Assembly: GCA_025331445.1 (NCBI GenBank)
Contig: JAIWNE010000047.1
Location: forward strand, 62,001-126,000
Reading direction: 5' to 3'
Length of the DNA: 64,000 nt
From: Blakeslea trispora
Lineage: Eukaryota; Mucoromycota; Mucoromycetes; Mucorales; Choanephoraceae
Position 1 is the first letter of the stretch. Every line of letters starts with the position of its first letter. The notes beneath the pieces were generated by a model. The model was not told the origin of the DNA, did no database searches, and saw only the letters and a program-made list of their open reading frames with translations. This document shows, in pieces, positions 1 to 10,461 of the stretch. The position numbers and the translations under genes are program-made.

Positions 1-267
1 AAGCCAAGCAGCAAAAATGTCGCTGTATCTGATCTAGACGTAAGCTTGTTCTATAGAGCAACATGCAAGGCACTAACACTTTTTGTTGTTTAGAATGTCA
101 TTGAAAAACGTTTATATGCCAAGTTCTATTGGGAACAGTGCGTGTACCATGGAAGACAGTTGGATGCTATGGGTCTTTGGAACAGTCTTAAATCAAATCA
201 TATCCGACAACAATGCTCTAGAATTATTCAAAATTGGGGAAGAGGTCTTATAGGAAAACCTGAATAA
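1..267 (+). CDS. 3' end of an unrecognised protein-coding gene (partial)
   Basis: Two exons are visible, 1-39 and 94-267, ending at TAA. They flank a 54-nt intron (40-93) with a GTAAGC donor, a CTAAC branch-like site and a TTTAG acceptor. The frame is open from the left window edge, so the gene starts outside. The terminal roughly 70 residues are basic and rich in W, Y, R and Q (for example FYWEQCVYHGRQL and IIQNWGRGLIGKPE) and look like a conserved folded C-terminus. I do not recognise the family. Its reality is supported by consensus splice sites and by the frame being kept across the intron. Confidence 0.6.
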
Positions 268-599
268 GATGATTCTCTCTCTCTACATATATATACACGC
301 TTTTCTTTTTTTCTTTCTATAATACATGATTAAAAAAAAACAAAGTTTCTTTCGAATGAACCAAAAAAAAAAGCAGCAAGTGCTGTCAAGACGAAAACAT
401 GTACAAACAAGATGAGAAGAACTGACGATTTGTAGACTGATTTTGTTGTGTGATGATAATGATACTCAAGAATGGCCTAGTTAGGCTGGACTGACACTTG
501 TTGCAACGCAAGCTATTGCATGCACTAAGGTAGATGTCTGTTATCGTTGATTTGAGAAATTCGTCTCTACATTGAACAGAGGGTTGTTCGGAGCAGCCT

Positions 600-1175
600 T
601 TGAGCAACAACAAAAAAGAATACTCTGCATTAATAGATTTGATCGAAAGCTGTCAGTTTCAGCATCTTGCTTCTGATCCAGATGAGGGAATAGCTTTTTT
701 TCATCTGTGCAAATGCTACAAAGAAATTGGTTTTAAGATGCACATATCACCATTGATAAAGGGCGGTCAAACTTTTCAAGAAAATCATTAACAGGATCTT
801 AGTCTGTTTGTACCTGAAATTAGATTTCTCTCAAACCAAGACATGATCTTAAACTTGGGAAGTGTTAATTCAGGATTATCTAAATGGGATCTTTTGTTAC
901 AACTTTTACTGCCCATTGCTTTTTGCGAGAATGATGTTCGAATAAGGCCTTCTTATAAATAGCAAGATCTATGTCAGAGGTAGTGGTACGTATAAAGAAC
1001 TCAACGCGCTTAGACAAAGCTTCAAGTCTTTAGATGCTAAGCGCGTATTCGTTGGCATCGACAAAAATAGGCACTCTCATAATGACATCAATTTGGTTCT
1101 TGAAATCTTTCAACTATACAAAAAATTAATATTTTATTCTAAAAAATTAATTCTAAAATGTGCCAAATATACTTA
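600..1175 (+). pseudogene. decayed protein-coding relic, unknown family
   Basis: Protein-like stretches follow each other in different + frames with no usable start or splice sites. A 63-codon ORF (600-791) is followed by an open stretch at about 793-960 (VPEIRFLSNQD, LLPIAFCENDVRIRPS) and then another frame at about 952-1172 (GSGTYKELNAL, RVFVGIDKN). The frame jumps suggest a broken gene or transposon remnant. I cannot name the family. A perfect 10-bp inverted repeat (1004-1013 and 1037-1046) lies inside it. The rest of 268-1434 holds only T/A-rich DNA, including long pyrimidine runs just before the next gene that look like a promoter or 5' UTR. Confidence 0.3.
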
Positions 1176-1434
1176 ATGACTGTATCAAATAGATAAATAG
1201 TGTACCAATTAAGACTAAAAACATGTAGCTCTTTCTTTTTTTTTTTTTGGAAATAACCCAGATTGAAAGGTATAATTAACCCTTAAAAAGCACCCAAATA
1301 GCCCTTAAATTTTTTTTTTTTTACAATGTTTCTTTTTTCTTCTCTTTCCTTCCTCTCGTCTTTCCCTCTCCTCCCCCCACTTCCTTTCTTTTTCTCTTTT
1401 TTTTTTTTCTTCTCGATTTATTTACAATAGCTTC

Positions 1435-2460
1435 ATGAATCAAGGACAATACAACCACTCGATGCCTTATGGAGCCGACACTAATTTCAACTATCAAAAC
1501 TACAACCAACCCAAAGAAGAGCAGTACAACGAAAACACGAGTGCTTTGTGTTCTTCCATAGGTCTCGATGAGCGTGAGAAGAGGTATGAAGCTACCCGAA
1601 AACAGAAGCTTACGCTTGCTTATAAGATAAGGCAATAGAACATACGAACTTGTTGTATGTCAACAACCTCTTCACGCTCGTATGTGTGGATTTGGAGAAA
1701 AAGATAGAAGACCAATTGACCCACCACCTATTGTTCAGTTGATTGTCAAGCAGCAAGGCCAAGACCACCCAATTGATGTTCAGTAAGCTTATCCCCTTTC
1801 TTGACTTCTTATCTGTGGTCTTGATAGATAATGATGTTCGTTTTAAAATAGAATGCTTCAAATCCCCTTTTTTGTTCTGCATGTAACATTATGGTCAGAC
1901 GATTGTTTAGAAGAGCGGAACATTATTTCGAACCCGCCCAAATGTACAAGAGTGTTGATGGGATCACTTGTCAGCTCACCCAGTTTATTAAAGAACACCG
2001 AAGGAGAACAGGGCCTTTATTTTGCTTTCCCTGATTTGAGTATCCGTACAGAGGGCCGATATACATTGAGATTTAGTCTGATGAAGTTGAGCAAGTAAGT
2101 CATTTTACTTTTCTAAATATTTTTTTTTCTGTAAACTGATGTTGTTTTCTTAGTTCTGACTTTCAAGAGAATGCCAAATCAAAGATAGTGGCACAAGTGT
2201 TTTCGGACCCATTTACAGTATATTCTGCAAAAAAAGTAAACATAACGCCAGAAACACACAAAAAAAAAGTAATAGCCACTTTAATGCCTTTTCTCTACAT
2301 AGTTTCCTGGCATGACAGAATCCACTGAACTATCAAAGGCTTTTGCAAAACAAGGTTTGAAGATTCCAATTCGTAACGATGGTAAGATCTTATGTTGATT
2401 ATGTAATATGAAACAACAATGCTAACATCAACGTTAGTTCGTGCACGAAAAGCAGATTAG
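1435..2460 (+). CDS. velvet-domain regulator
   Basis: Velvet proteins are fungal transcription regulators with an NF-kB-like fold; in ascomycetes VeA, VelB and VosA couple development, light and secondary metabolism. Six exons give 239 residues: 1435-1583, 1639-1782, 1852-2094, 2154-2235, 2303-2381 and 2438-2460. All junctions are GT-AG and in phase. The first junction joins EREKR to TYELVV, giving the velvet opening, followed by [24 protein letters not shown], quoted here only as its start [21 protein letters not shown] second conserved block lies in exon 3 ([28 protein letters not shown]). The protein ends shortly after the domain, so it is a compact single-domain form nearer VosA/VelB than VeA. 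A long pyrimidine tract ends just upstream of the ATG. Confidence 0.88.
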
Positions 2461-3007
2461 AGCAACATGTACATTTTTTAATATAAGCAATTTGCACTTT
2501 ATTATAGCTTTGTTATTGGAGGCACTATTTTTGAGTACACACACACAAATATATACACAAGAAAACATCTTTTCCAAACCAACAATATAGGCCGAATGAG
2601 ACTGAGTTTACTTGATTGAGTCCAAGTCGATCACCTGAAATTGTTGAGCCAACATCTTCCTCATCAACTGCAGTTACACAAGCAAATGATTCGAAATAAC
2701 ATTCAGGAATATGTGTCTGAGCTAACTTACTATCACCAAACACTGTTTTCCTCTTTTATGTCTCGTACTACATGGATTATTTTATCAAAGCATGAATCAG
2801 ATCATGATCAGGGCTATTATTACTTTTTAGAAAAGCAAGCATGTAATATAGAGCATACGTTACATGTCAAAATAGGATAGCTTGAGGGTATCTCCAAAAA
2901 AAGCAACCAGCTTATCTGAAAATGAAATTCACAATCAAAAAAAAAAAAAAGTGTACCTTCCATCCACCACTTTTCTTTTTTCTCTCTTTTGACAATAAAG
3001 GAAAGCA
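2461..3007. other. spacer between the velvet and Med5-like genes
   Basis: This stretch holds the velvet 3' UTR and the Med5 promoter. An S/T-rich reading (SPSRSPEIVEPTSSSS, about 2618-2696) resembles a disordered velvet tail, but I found no splice path joining it to the gene. Poly-A and pyrimidine tracts at 2935-2990 precede the Med5 start. Confidence 0.4.
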
Positions 3008-6000
3008 ATGTATAGCACGAGTCAATTAGAAAAAGTACTTCGATACGCGCATCTTCATGAGCTTACTGCAGAACAAGTAAATCATTTGATTTTTGTTTAC
3101 CATTGTTCCATATTGACACATTTGGATTCTTAGTGGTTAAAGCCTACAAAAGAATGCTTGCAAGCAGGTGAACAAGAAACCGACTTGTGCGGTAAGCATT
3201 TGATGCAGTAGCTTTCTTACTTCTTCGTCTTCAAGATTTATCTCACTTGTCACTTTATCATAGCACTTTTACTTTCTTCCTTGTTCAGCTTTACGCGTGT
3301 TTCTGATCCTCTGATCGAGTCTTATTTAACTCTGGCTACGACAACAGAGACACCTGTCATCACAGTAGCCACACTCACTGATCAGCTCTTACCGTTTATT
3401 GAGTCAACCACAAGTCAACATTGGCATCAATGGTCTTTCTTGTTAAAGTTGTTACCTAAACTCATCTACTCGTTTGATTCAGACGCGGTCATTGCTGATC
3501 TTCAAAAGGGACTTGATGAAGCTGATTGGATTCAAGTCTTGATGGACACCTTTGTCATGTTGTCGCATGCGATTGCTGTTGGTCTCTATCCAGATCATTA
3601 TGCTCAAAGCTTGAGTCAAGTGGTCAGTCCTGCCTTGACTACTCGTCTTTATTCGAGTCAACAACCAACCACGAACAATGGATTTGATTCTCAATTCTCT
3701 TTTCAGTCACAACATTCTATAAATTACGATATGGATGCCACGCTGGACATAGACAACACACAACGTATCGAAGACGAGAGCACCACCAAACAAGCGATAC
3801 CCGTACCTTCCGGGACTGCAGCCGATGACCGTCCTATACCACCGGCACCTTCTCATACCAAACGATCTCTTGTGTTGGACAATGCGATTGTTGCTGCTGA
3901 AATGATGATCTATTTGATTGAGAAAAAGAATGCAAAGCGTATCTTTGAGGTGAGAAACAACTTGAAGCGTCAATCGGGCGTTTTAATAGAGGAAGAGCCT
4001 TGGGTCCAATGCCAGGCAAAATTAGAGCCGAATGATCAAAGCATCAAGAGAACCCTATGTCTGTCTGCATCACAAAACACACATATTCAGCATGCGATTC
4101 AGTTGGTTCAGAGATTGACAGACCGAGAATTAGAGAGAAGGATCACTGTACATATGAAATATCACGAATTAGAGGATGAGGGCACAGCTAGAGCCATGCC
4201 AAGTGCAGGTTTGATGGGACTATTGTATCATCTTGTACAGATCAAGTCTTCTCTATCTGACGAACAGACGATTCAATATCTAACCAAACTACAGACGATT
4301 AAAGTAAGCCGAGAAGAATAAGAAGAAGAAGAAAAAAGGAAAGGAATGTCAACTCACGGTGGATTGTGTTTAGGGCTCATTCGATGAATCATTCTATCTT
4401 GAACTTTGGCTGGCTGCATTGACCGGGCTCAGAGAGGCTTCTCTCAACACAAGCTGTCAATCTGTAGATGCCAATGAAAAGCAAGATAAGAGCTGCATTT
4501 CCATTGTGGCTACCAATCGGCTTTTATGGAAGAATTTAGTACTGGTTAAGGTAAGTGGTTGCTATGGCTGATTGCTGTCATTCAACTCATTCTTTGTTCT
4601 TAATAGTTACCCATTTTGATTCAAACGATGGAAAAACAAAGACAGACGACAAAATTACCTAGTGAAAATGAAGTATGTATGTTTAAATTTAAGAAAAAAG
4701 AAAAAGAGGCATGATGGTAGACTAAATGGTCTTGTTTTAGTTGAATAGTATTGAATCCTCTTTGCAGCAACTAAAGGCATTTACAGGGCTCATCAATGCC
4801 TGTAGTCCACCTGCTTGTTGCTCTGAATTTTATGCTCCTGATTCCATGTCATCGGATCTAGTCGACAAGATTGCTTTTGGTGGAGGATCTGATAATGACG
4901 ATGATGAAGATGACATTATGAAGATGATCAACGATATTAACTATACGTCTGATCTTAATACAGTCTCCCTAATGAAATCCATTCGCGCTATCAGTAATTA
5001 TGATATTTTTACCAATATTGTCGGGATATGTGAACGTTACGGATTTGTAAGATCTCATGTAGTGACTGAACTTTTGGACAAAAAGAAGACCTCGGATGAT
5101 ATGATGGATATTATGGAAGATGATATTGAAAAGACCAATCCTGCTGAACTTATTGACCAAGTAAAAAAAAAAAAACACTTTTCCAATTGCTAAAGTATCA
5201 TGACTGATCTATCTCAATAGAATATCGATGCTAGAATTGAAGCATTGCAAAGCACATTATCCCTTAAAAGCTTAACTGAACTCATTCACATTGGCCTAGT
5301 ATCACCTATTCACTTGAAAAAGATCTTGGATTTCTTGGTTCAATTGATTCAACAACGCTCGGCTGCAGATGACTTTTATTCTCTATCCAAGTTGTGTGAC
5401 GCATTAATTGAATGCCGTTGTATCATTGATCTAATGCTTCAACTCTATCGTCCTCAAGCACTGCTAGAACCCCTAGAAACCATCTGCAATAACTGGTCGC
5501 CTAGCTCGTTTGATGTAGACATGGATACAGAAAGCAATGATAAAGGCTTGCATGGTGCTCAATTACTTTATTACAAGTTTGGTAAAATTTGGAACTTGGT
5601 TACCATGACGGTCAAGAGATTTAAAGTAAGCCATGTCCCCCATCCAAGCGTTGATGTTTTCTTTTCTCATTTCTGTTTGTTAGCTTTACAAAGACAAACA
5701 TATATTTCATGAAAAAGAAGGCTATCTGTACAAGTACATTTACTCGAATCATTTGGATATTGCGGAATCAGTAATAGATACATGGATGGTTGCTATGGTG
5801 GATGAAAACGGCATATCCGATGATTTATTAAGGCAAGTGGCTGTTGTTTGCTAAGCATAGAGATACGTTAATTGATCTTATAAGGGACACATTAGAACAA
5901 CATCTCCTCAGCAGTTGGTTTTCATGACACCCACCCTGGTTCGTCGTGCCATCTTATTTCATCATGCGCGTCAATTAAGTCAAGAAGCATTGAACAGGAT

Positions 6001-7052
6001 GCTATCCAATTTCCTCGAACCTTCTTTTGAATTTTTATCGTCCAGTGCCATTGAGACCTTATGCGATGAGTTGCTTGAGCTATCGCATATGCCCATTCCC
6101 CTTGACTGTCTTTCTCAAATCATGTCAATGCCCTTGTCTCGACAAGTCTCGCTTTATCCTATCCTTGGTTCAGTTGAGAGTTTGATTGAGTTGGAGCAAC
6201 AGTCATTAGGCTTGTTATCGCCAGAGTGGATGCAGCGCTTGAACGAACTTCAGAAGAGTGTTTTGTCCAAAGTTGATAGAATCACGACCGACGTCGAAAC
6301 AGTGACCACAGGCATCACACCATGGACATTGTTTGAAAAGGCGAGTCGTATGTTCAAATCAATTGTCAAGAGTGGACGATCCATGTATATGAGTGACGTC
6401 GATGCAGATACGCATGCCTTATGGGATGATCCTGTTCCTATGCAGGCTGCATCTCATTATTTGGACATGGTCTTGTTCGAGACTGCACTCGAAATGGGTG
6501 GTACTCATTGGTTTGTTAGTATGATTGTAGAACAAGTGCTGGAGGCTGGTAAATGTGGTGGTGCCGTAAGAGCAGGTACAACAACAATAGAGAAACACAC
6601 AACATGATGCAACTACTGACATGTCATCCTTAGCTGAACTGGGCTCTTACTTGATTGCTGTTCCCTTGTTGCACTTTAGTCATGACCACAATAATTCTCT
6701 TCGTCTACTTCGCTGTCTTCTGCAAGACGTATTACCTTCTGTACTAGATACATGTGCTCAACAAGATACATCTTATTTCCAAGGTCAGACATTAGGCGTT
6801 TTTACGAGTGATTGTCTTGTCTTAATGCACGATCAGGATCCATCTGTTCATACCTTGGGCCGTTGGTTTTTTGAGGCATTAGTGTTGGATGTTGAGCAGA
6901 CGACAAAGAAGAGCAGGTTGGAGCATGATGGAACTCGATTGGCTGAATGGAATCAGACCATTATCAAAAGTGCTATCTGGAAAGGATTCATTAAGGGTCT
7001 GATGAGTAACCCACTGATAGAGGAAGTATGGCCCAATGCCTTTGCTTCATGA
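3008..7052 (+). CDS. MED5: Mediator tail subunit Med5/Nut1-like
   Basis: A large helical protein of 1160 residues from ten exons: 3008-3076, 3134-3191, 3264-4303, 4374-4550, 4607-4672, 4741-5160, 5221-5625, 5684-5832, 5896-6575 and 6634-7052. The Med5 assignment rests on size, overall helical character and the late block RTTSPQQLVFMTPTLV, which resembles the Med5 motif before the C-terminal helical region. Med5 belongs to the Mediator tail, which links activators to RNA polymerase II. An acidic linker (DNDDDEDD) sits near residue 500. Intron 8 (5833-5895) has a GC donor (AG|GCAAGT); only that junction restores the frame. Intron 9 uses the downstream donor at 6576. The gene ends 62 bp from the convergent ABC transporter. 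Metazoan Med24 or plant Med33-type tail subunits are an alternative label. Confidence 0.65.
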
Positions 7053-7114
7053 TATACCTTTTTTCTCTCTATTTTTTTTTAGAATAAACAAGTAGATGTA
7101 ATTTATTTTCTAAA

Positions 7115-9281
7115 CTATTCAATTGTGTATTGGCCCATACCATCTAAGCGAACAATGGTGTTGTGACATTGAATGACATTAGGATGATGACTAATGCTGA
7201 CGACTGTCATACCTTGCTGAGACATCAGTAACTGATACAGATAGTTTTCAGCTTCGACATCGATCGCACTTGTTGCTTCGTCCAACACAACAAACTTGGG
7301 CTTCCAAAACAGGACACGGGCAATCACTAAACGCTGTTGTTCACCAGGAGACAGAAGTTCAGACCATGCTTGATAGTTGTGCGAAGTATCCAGTGAAGTC
7401 AGTTTTTGAACAAGATGACCCAAATGGACCTTCTGTAGTAGATCCATTGCTTCATGATCGCTCACTAAAATTTTAGGTTTTAATTGTTTGTCAATATATG
7501 TGTTTTTTTCAGTCAATCCTACATGAAGCAGACGAAGAAGAACGAGGAAATAACAGTTGATCCTTGACTGAACCTTCGATAAGGTAAGGTATTTGAGGCA
7601 AGAACAATATGTCTTTGGGTGCATAAATTTTTCCTGATTGATATGGCCATAGACCAGCAAGGGCACGGAGAATAGAAGTCTTACCAGATCCTAGTATTTG
7701 ATATATAGATAAGCTAAAACACATTAAATGAATAGCTACTTACCATTGCTGCCCACAAAAGCAACATGATGACCGGGTTCGATTTTCAGATTAAAATCAA
7801 GCAAGACAAGTTGAGATTGAGGTGAATAAAGATCAACATGTTCGAATTTGATCCAATCGATTTCTAAGGATTGAACAAAATGTTGCATGGCATTGCTATC
7901 CGTATTCTCTGCAACCTCATCCAAGACCTCTAAAAGTTCACCAATACGAGTGACATAACCTGCTAAATCAGAGCATTTGGTGGATTGGTCAATAATAGAA
8001 GTAAACAAGAAGACCAAGTACATCGAAACAAATGAATTCTAACATTGTAAAGTTAGAGCTCTTTTTTTTTTGAAATACCGAGAGTTAAGTTACTTACAGC
8101 ACTGATAATGGCGCTAAGCTCAGTAGCATCTTTATCGTCATAGACACCAGAGAAAATAGGTATAGCAATCACTAAATAACTAAAGATAGAGCCAACATAA
8201 GAAAAAATACTGTTGGCCACTATGTATAGATTGAGTTACTGCTTTTCTTCATTGGGATCAGAAAACCACATGTTATAACTTTACTGGCTAAAGGAAATGT
8301 CAGACTAACAACATCACGCTGATAGTCCAACAAAACATCCAAACTCTCTTGTGCTTTTTTGCGCTCTTCTTCTTCGCCACCATAAAACGCAATAGATTCA
8401 GCAAATTGTTGAATACGGACATGTAGAAATCTAAAGTAGCCTTCCTGAGACTCCCTAAGAAATACAGGTCGGATAATGGGTTGAATCAATTGTCGACTGA
8501 TGATTGTGCCAACAACAAAGTATAAAAAGATCACAAGAGGACCAAGAGGGCCAGTAACAGTCCAACAGCGATAAGCGTAATAGATAGCCATGATAGGTGC
8601 AATAATCAGGTTGGTTAGGATTTGATTCAAGGTCTCTGAAAACTTTTCAATGTCTTGAGAAATACGCTGATCTCTATATTGAGGGATGATTAGCTTCAAG
8701 GTCAAAGGTCTAGATTAAGTGTTGTTACGGATTATCGATTTCTTTCTGGCTGACAACTGAATAGAGGTGCTTGGATTTGATATAGCGATTGTGAACGAAT
8801 TGAGTCAGTATTCTCCTTGTCTTGATAGAGCATAATCCTTGTAAAAACTGCAGACAAGATTTATTCTATAAGGCATAAAGCAAGTTAGAAAAAAATTGTT
8901 TAGCCAAATCAAACTTACGATTGAAGTAGCAAGGACAATGAGGACTGAGGGAACAAGATATTTTAGAAATCCCGGTAGATCTTTGGAAGTTAAAATGGTA
9001 TAAAAATGACTCGGAATCAGACTCACAAACGTTACAAGATATTCGTAGCATAAATTTGTCATCAAAAAGAGCATGTAAAGCCAAAAGATACTCTGTTCTC
9101 GATCCTGTTTATCAAAGGACCATAGTTTGCGTGGTGAATTCAATAGAATCCAAATTAAGCGGTTCAATCGATGAAAGAAAGTACGATCAAGCTTGTACTC
9201 ATGCTTCTTTGGGTTCTCATCTAATGAGGAGCCTAGTAGCGAAATTCCCTCAAATTCAACTTGAGAGGCTATATTGGTCAT
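7115..9281 (-). CDS. ABCD4: ABCD4-like half ABC transporter
   Basis: Subfamily D half-transporter. Human ABCD4 helps export cobalamin from lysosomes; other D members import acyl-CoAs into peroxisomes. Seven exons give 613 residues (human ABCD4 has 606): 9281-8919, 8865-8729, 8673-8267, 8219-8098, 8038-7744, 7690-7523 and 7464-7115. Features in order are a membrane domain with the family motif [13 protein letters not shown] (about residues 166-178), [14 protein letters not shown], Walker A GSNGSGKTS (about 439-447, interrupted by intron 5), signature LSPGEQQ (535-541) and Walker B FVVLDEAT. Similarity to ABCD4 is closer than to Pxa1/Pxa2, notably at [23 protein letters not shown] and the short C-terminus. 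The donor of intron 3 (GTTTTC) is weak, so that junction is less certain. Substrate is inferred from family only. Confidence 0.85.
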
Positions 9282-10125
9282 GAATGAAAAAAAAAAGGGG
9301 GAAAGATGAATGGCAGAATTGATCTTTCAATCTTTTTTTAGCAGTCTCAAAAAGTTTATATTTTTTTTATCAACTGACTTCTTGTCAAGGCTCTTGGTGT
9401 AGATTAATTAGGATAGAATTGATATCTTTGTATGATCCTCTGCCTCGTTTTTAGGACGTCACAGATACCAACAAATAGCTCTGATCATCAAACAAGTGTT
9501 ACTAGAAATTGAAGAGGAGTTTGACTGTCAGGACTAAAAAAGGGGTGTGTGTGTTAGTTTTTTAACAAACAATAGATAAGCCTATAAAGGATTTTAATGG
9601 GGAGTGTTTTAAGTAACCAAGCAAAACAAAGTTCTTTTATTTGATTTGAACTAGGTCTTAAAAAAAGAAAGAGCATTCGTTTAAAGATTCGCGTTGATTA
9701 AAACCTACAAGTCATTATGGATAGTCCTGTCGATTGAAATGAAGCTAAAATACATTGTTTCTAAATTGTTATCAGGTTGATATACTGATCGCTTGAAAAT
9801 ATATAACAAAACAATACTGTTTTTTTCTTGCTGATAAATGTAACAACCATAAGAAAATAACAGAAAATTCCTGAGAATGTACTTTGCAAAGTAATATAGA
9901 GCAAATTTTGAGCTATTTGTAGATTGGTATACGTAGTCGCACAATTTATTATATTGATGAAGTTGTTGTGAAACAATAAGCATCTATATACTAACAAATG
10001 ATACAATACCATGCTTAGTTTCTCTGCATCAGTGCTTGACTATAAATTTGGTATTGAATCAAATCAAACGGTAAACAAGAGCCAAAAACCAACAACAGAC
10101 TTGATAAAGCAGCATGGAAAACAAT
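9282..10125. other. intergenic stretch, no gene seen
   Basis: AT-rich DNA between the ABC transporter start and the small secreted-protein gene. Only short, low-complexity ORFs occur and no splice-consistent coding exon was found. The first 300 bp presumably hold the transporter promoter. Confidence 0.5.
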
Positions 10126-10461
10126 CTAATCCTCCTTCTCATCACCTTCTGACCTTTCTTCTCTTTCGTGTTCATTTTCATCTGGTTCGCTTTCATCTTC
10201 GTCATCCTTAGAGTGGCGACCACGCCTGCATAACTCGGATCGACAAGGAGACCATTTTCTCTTGAATATCACAGTAGCAATATTGTGGTTATTAGATACT
10301 TGCTTTGTTTTATCAACTGAATTACCAAGATGAAAGCCTCGTCTAAAAAGGTTTATATGGTGCTGCTTGTCAGAGAGCTCAACGAAATTTGAAGGAATTG
10401 TAGCAGAGCATCCCAATAAGAATGCTGTAACCAGACCTAATGATAAAGTAATCAAACGCAT
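10126..10461 (-). CDS. small secreted protein with dibasic sites, possible peptide precursor
   Basis: Single-exon ORF of 111 residues. It starts with a classical signal peptide (MRLITLSLGLVTAFLLGCSA). The rest is hydrophilic and holds dibasic sites in FRRGFH, FKRKW and CRRGRH, a two-cysteine segment WSPCRSELC, and a strongly acidic tail (DDEDESEPDENEHE and on). Dibasic sites after a signal peptide are what Kex2-type proteases cut, so the short cysteine-bearing segment between KR and RR could be released as a disulfide-closed peptide. That is inference; no known family is recognised. The gene sits alone in a gene-poor stretch with TATA-like ATATAAG sequence just upstream. Confidence 0.55.
   Translation of the reverse strand: MRLITLSLGLVTAFLLGCSATIPSNFVELSDKQHHINLFRRGFHLGNSVDKTKQVSNNHNIATVIFKRKWSPCRSELCRRGRHSKDDEDESEPDENEHEREERSEGDEKED

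Noticed and set aside
2618..2696. S/T-rich reading after the velvet gene as an extra C-terminal exon
   Set aside because: No donor in the correct phase leads to it, and the velvet model already ends cleanly at 2460.
5626..5683. Read-through of the Med5-like ORF past 5625
   Set aside because: The GTAAGC...TTAG intron joins KRFK to LYKDK in frame; the read-through is the intron itself.
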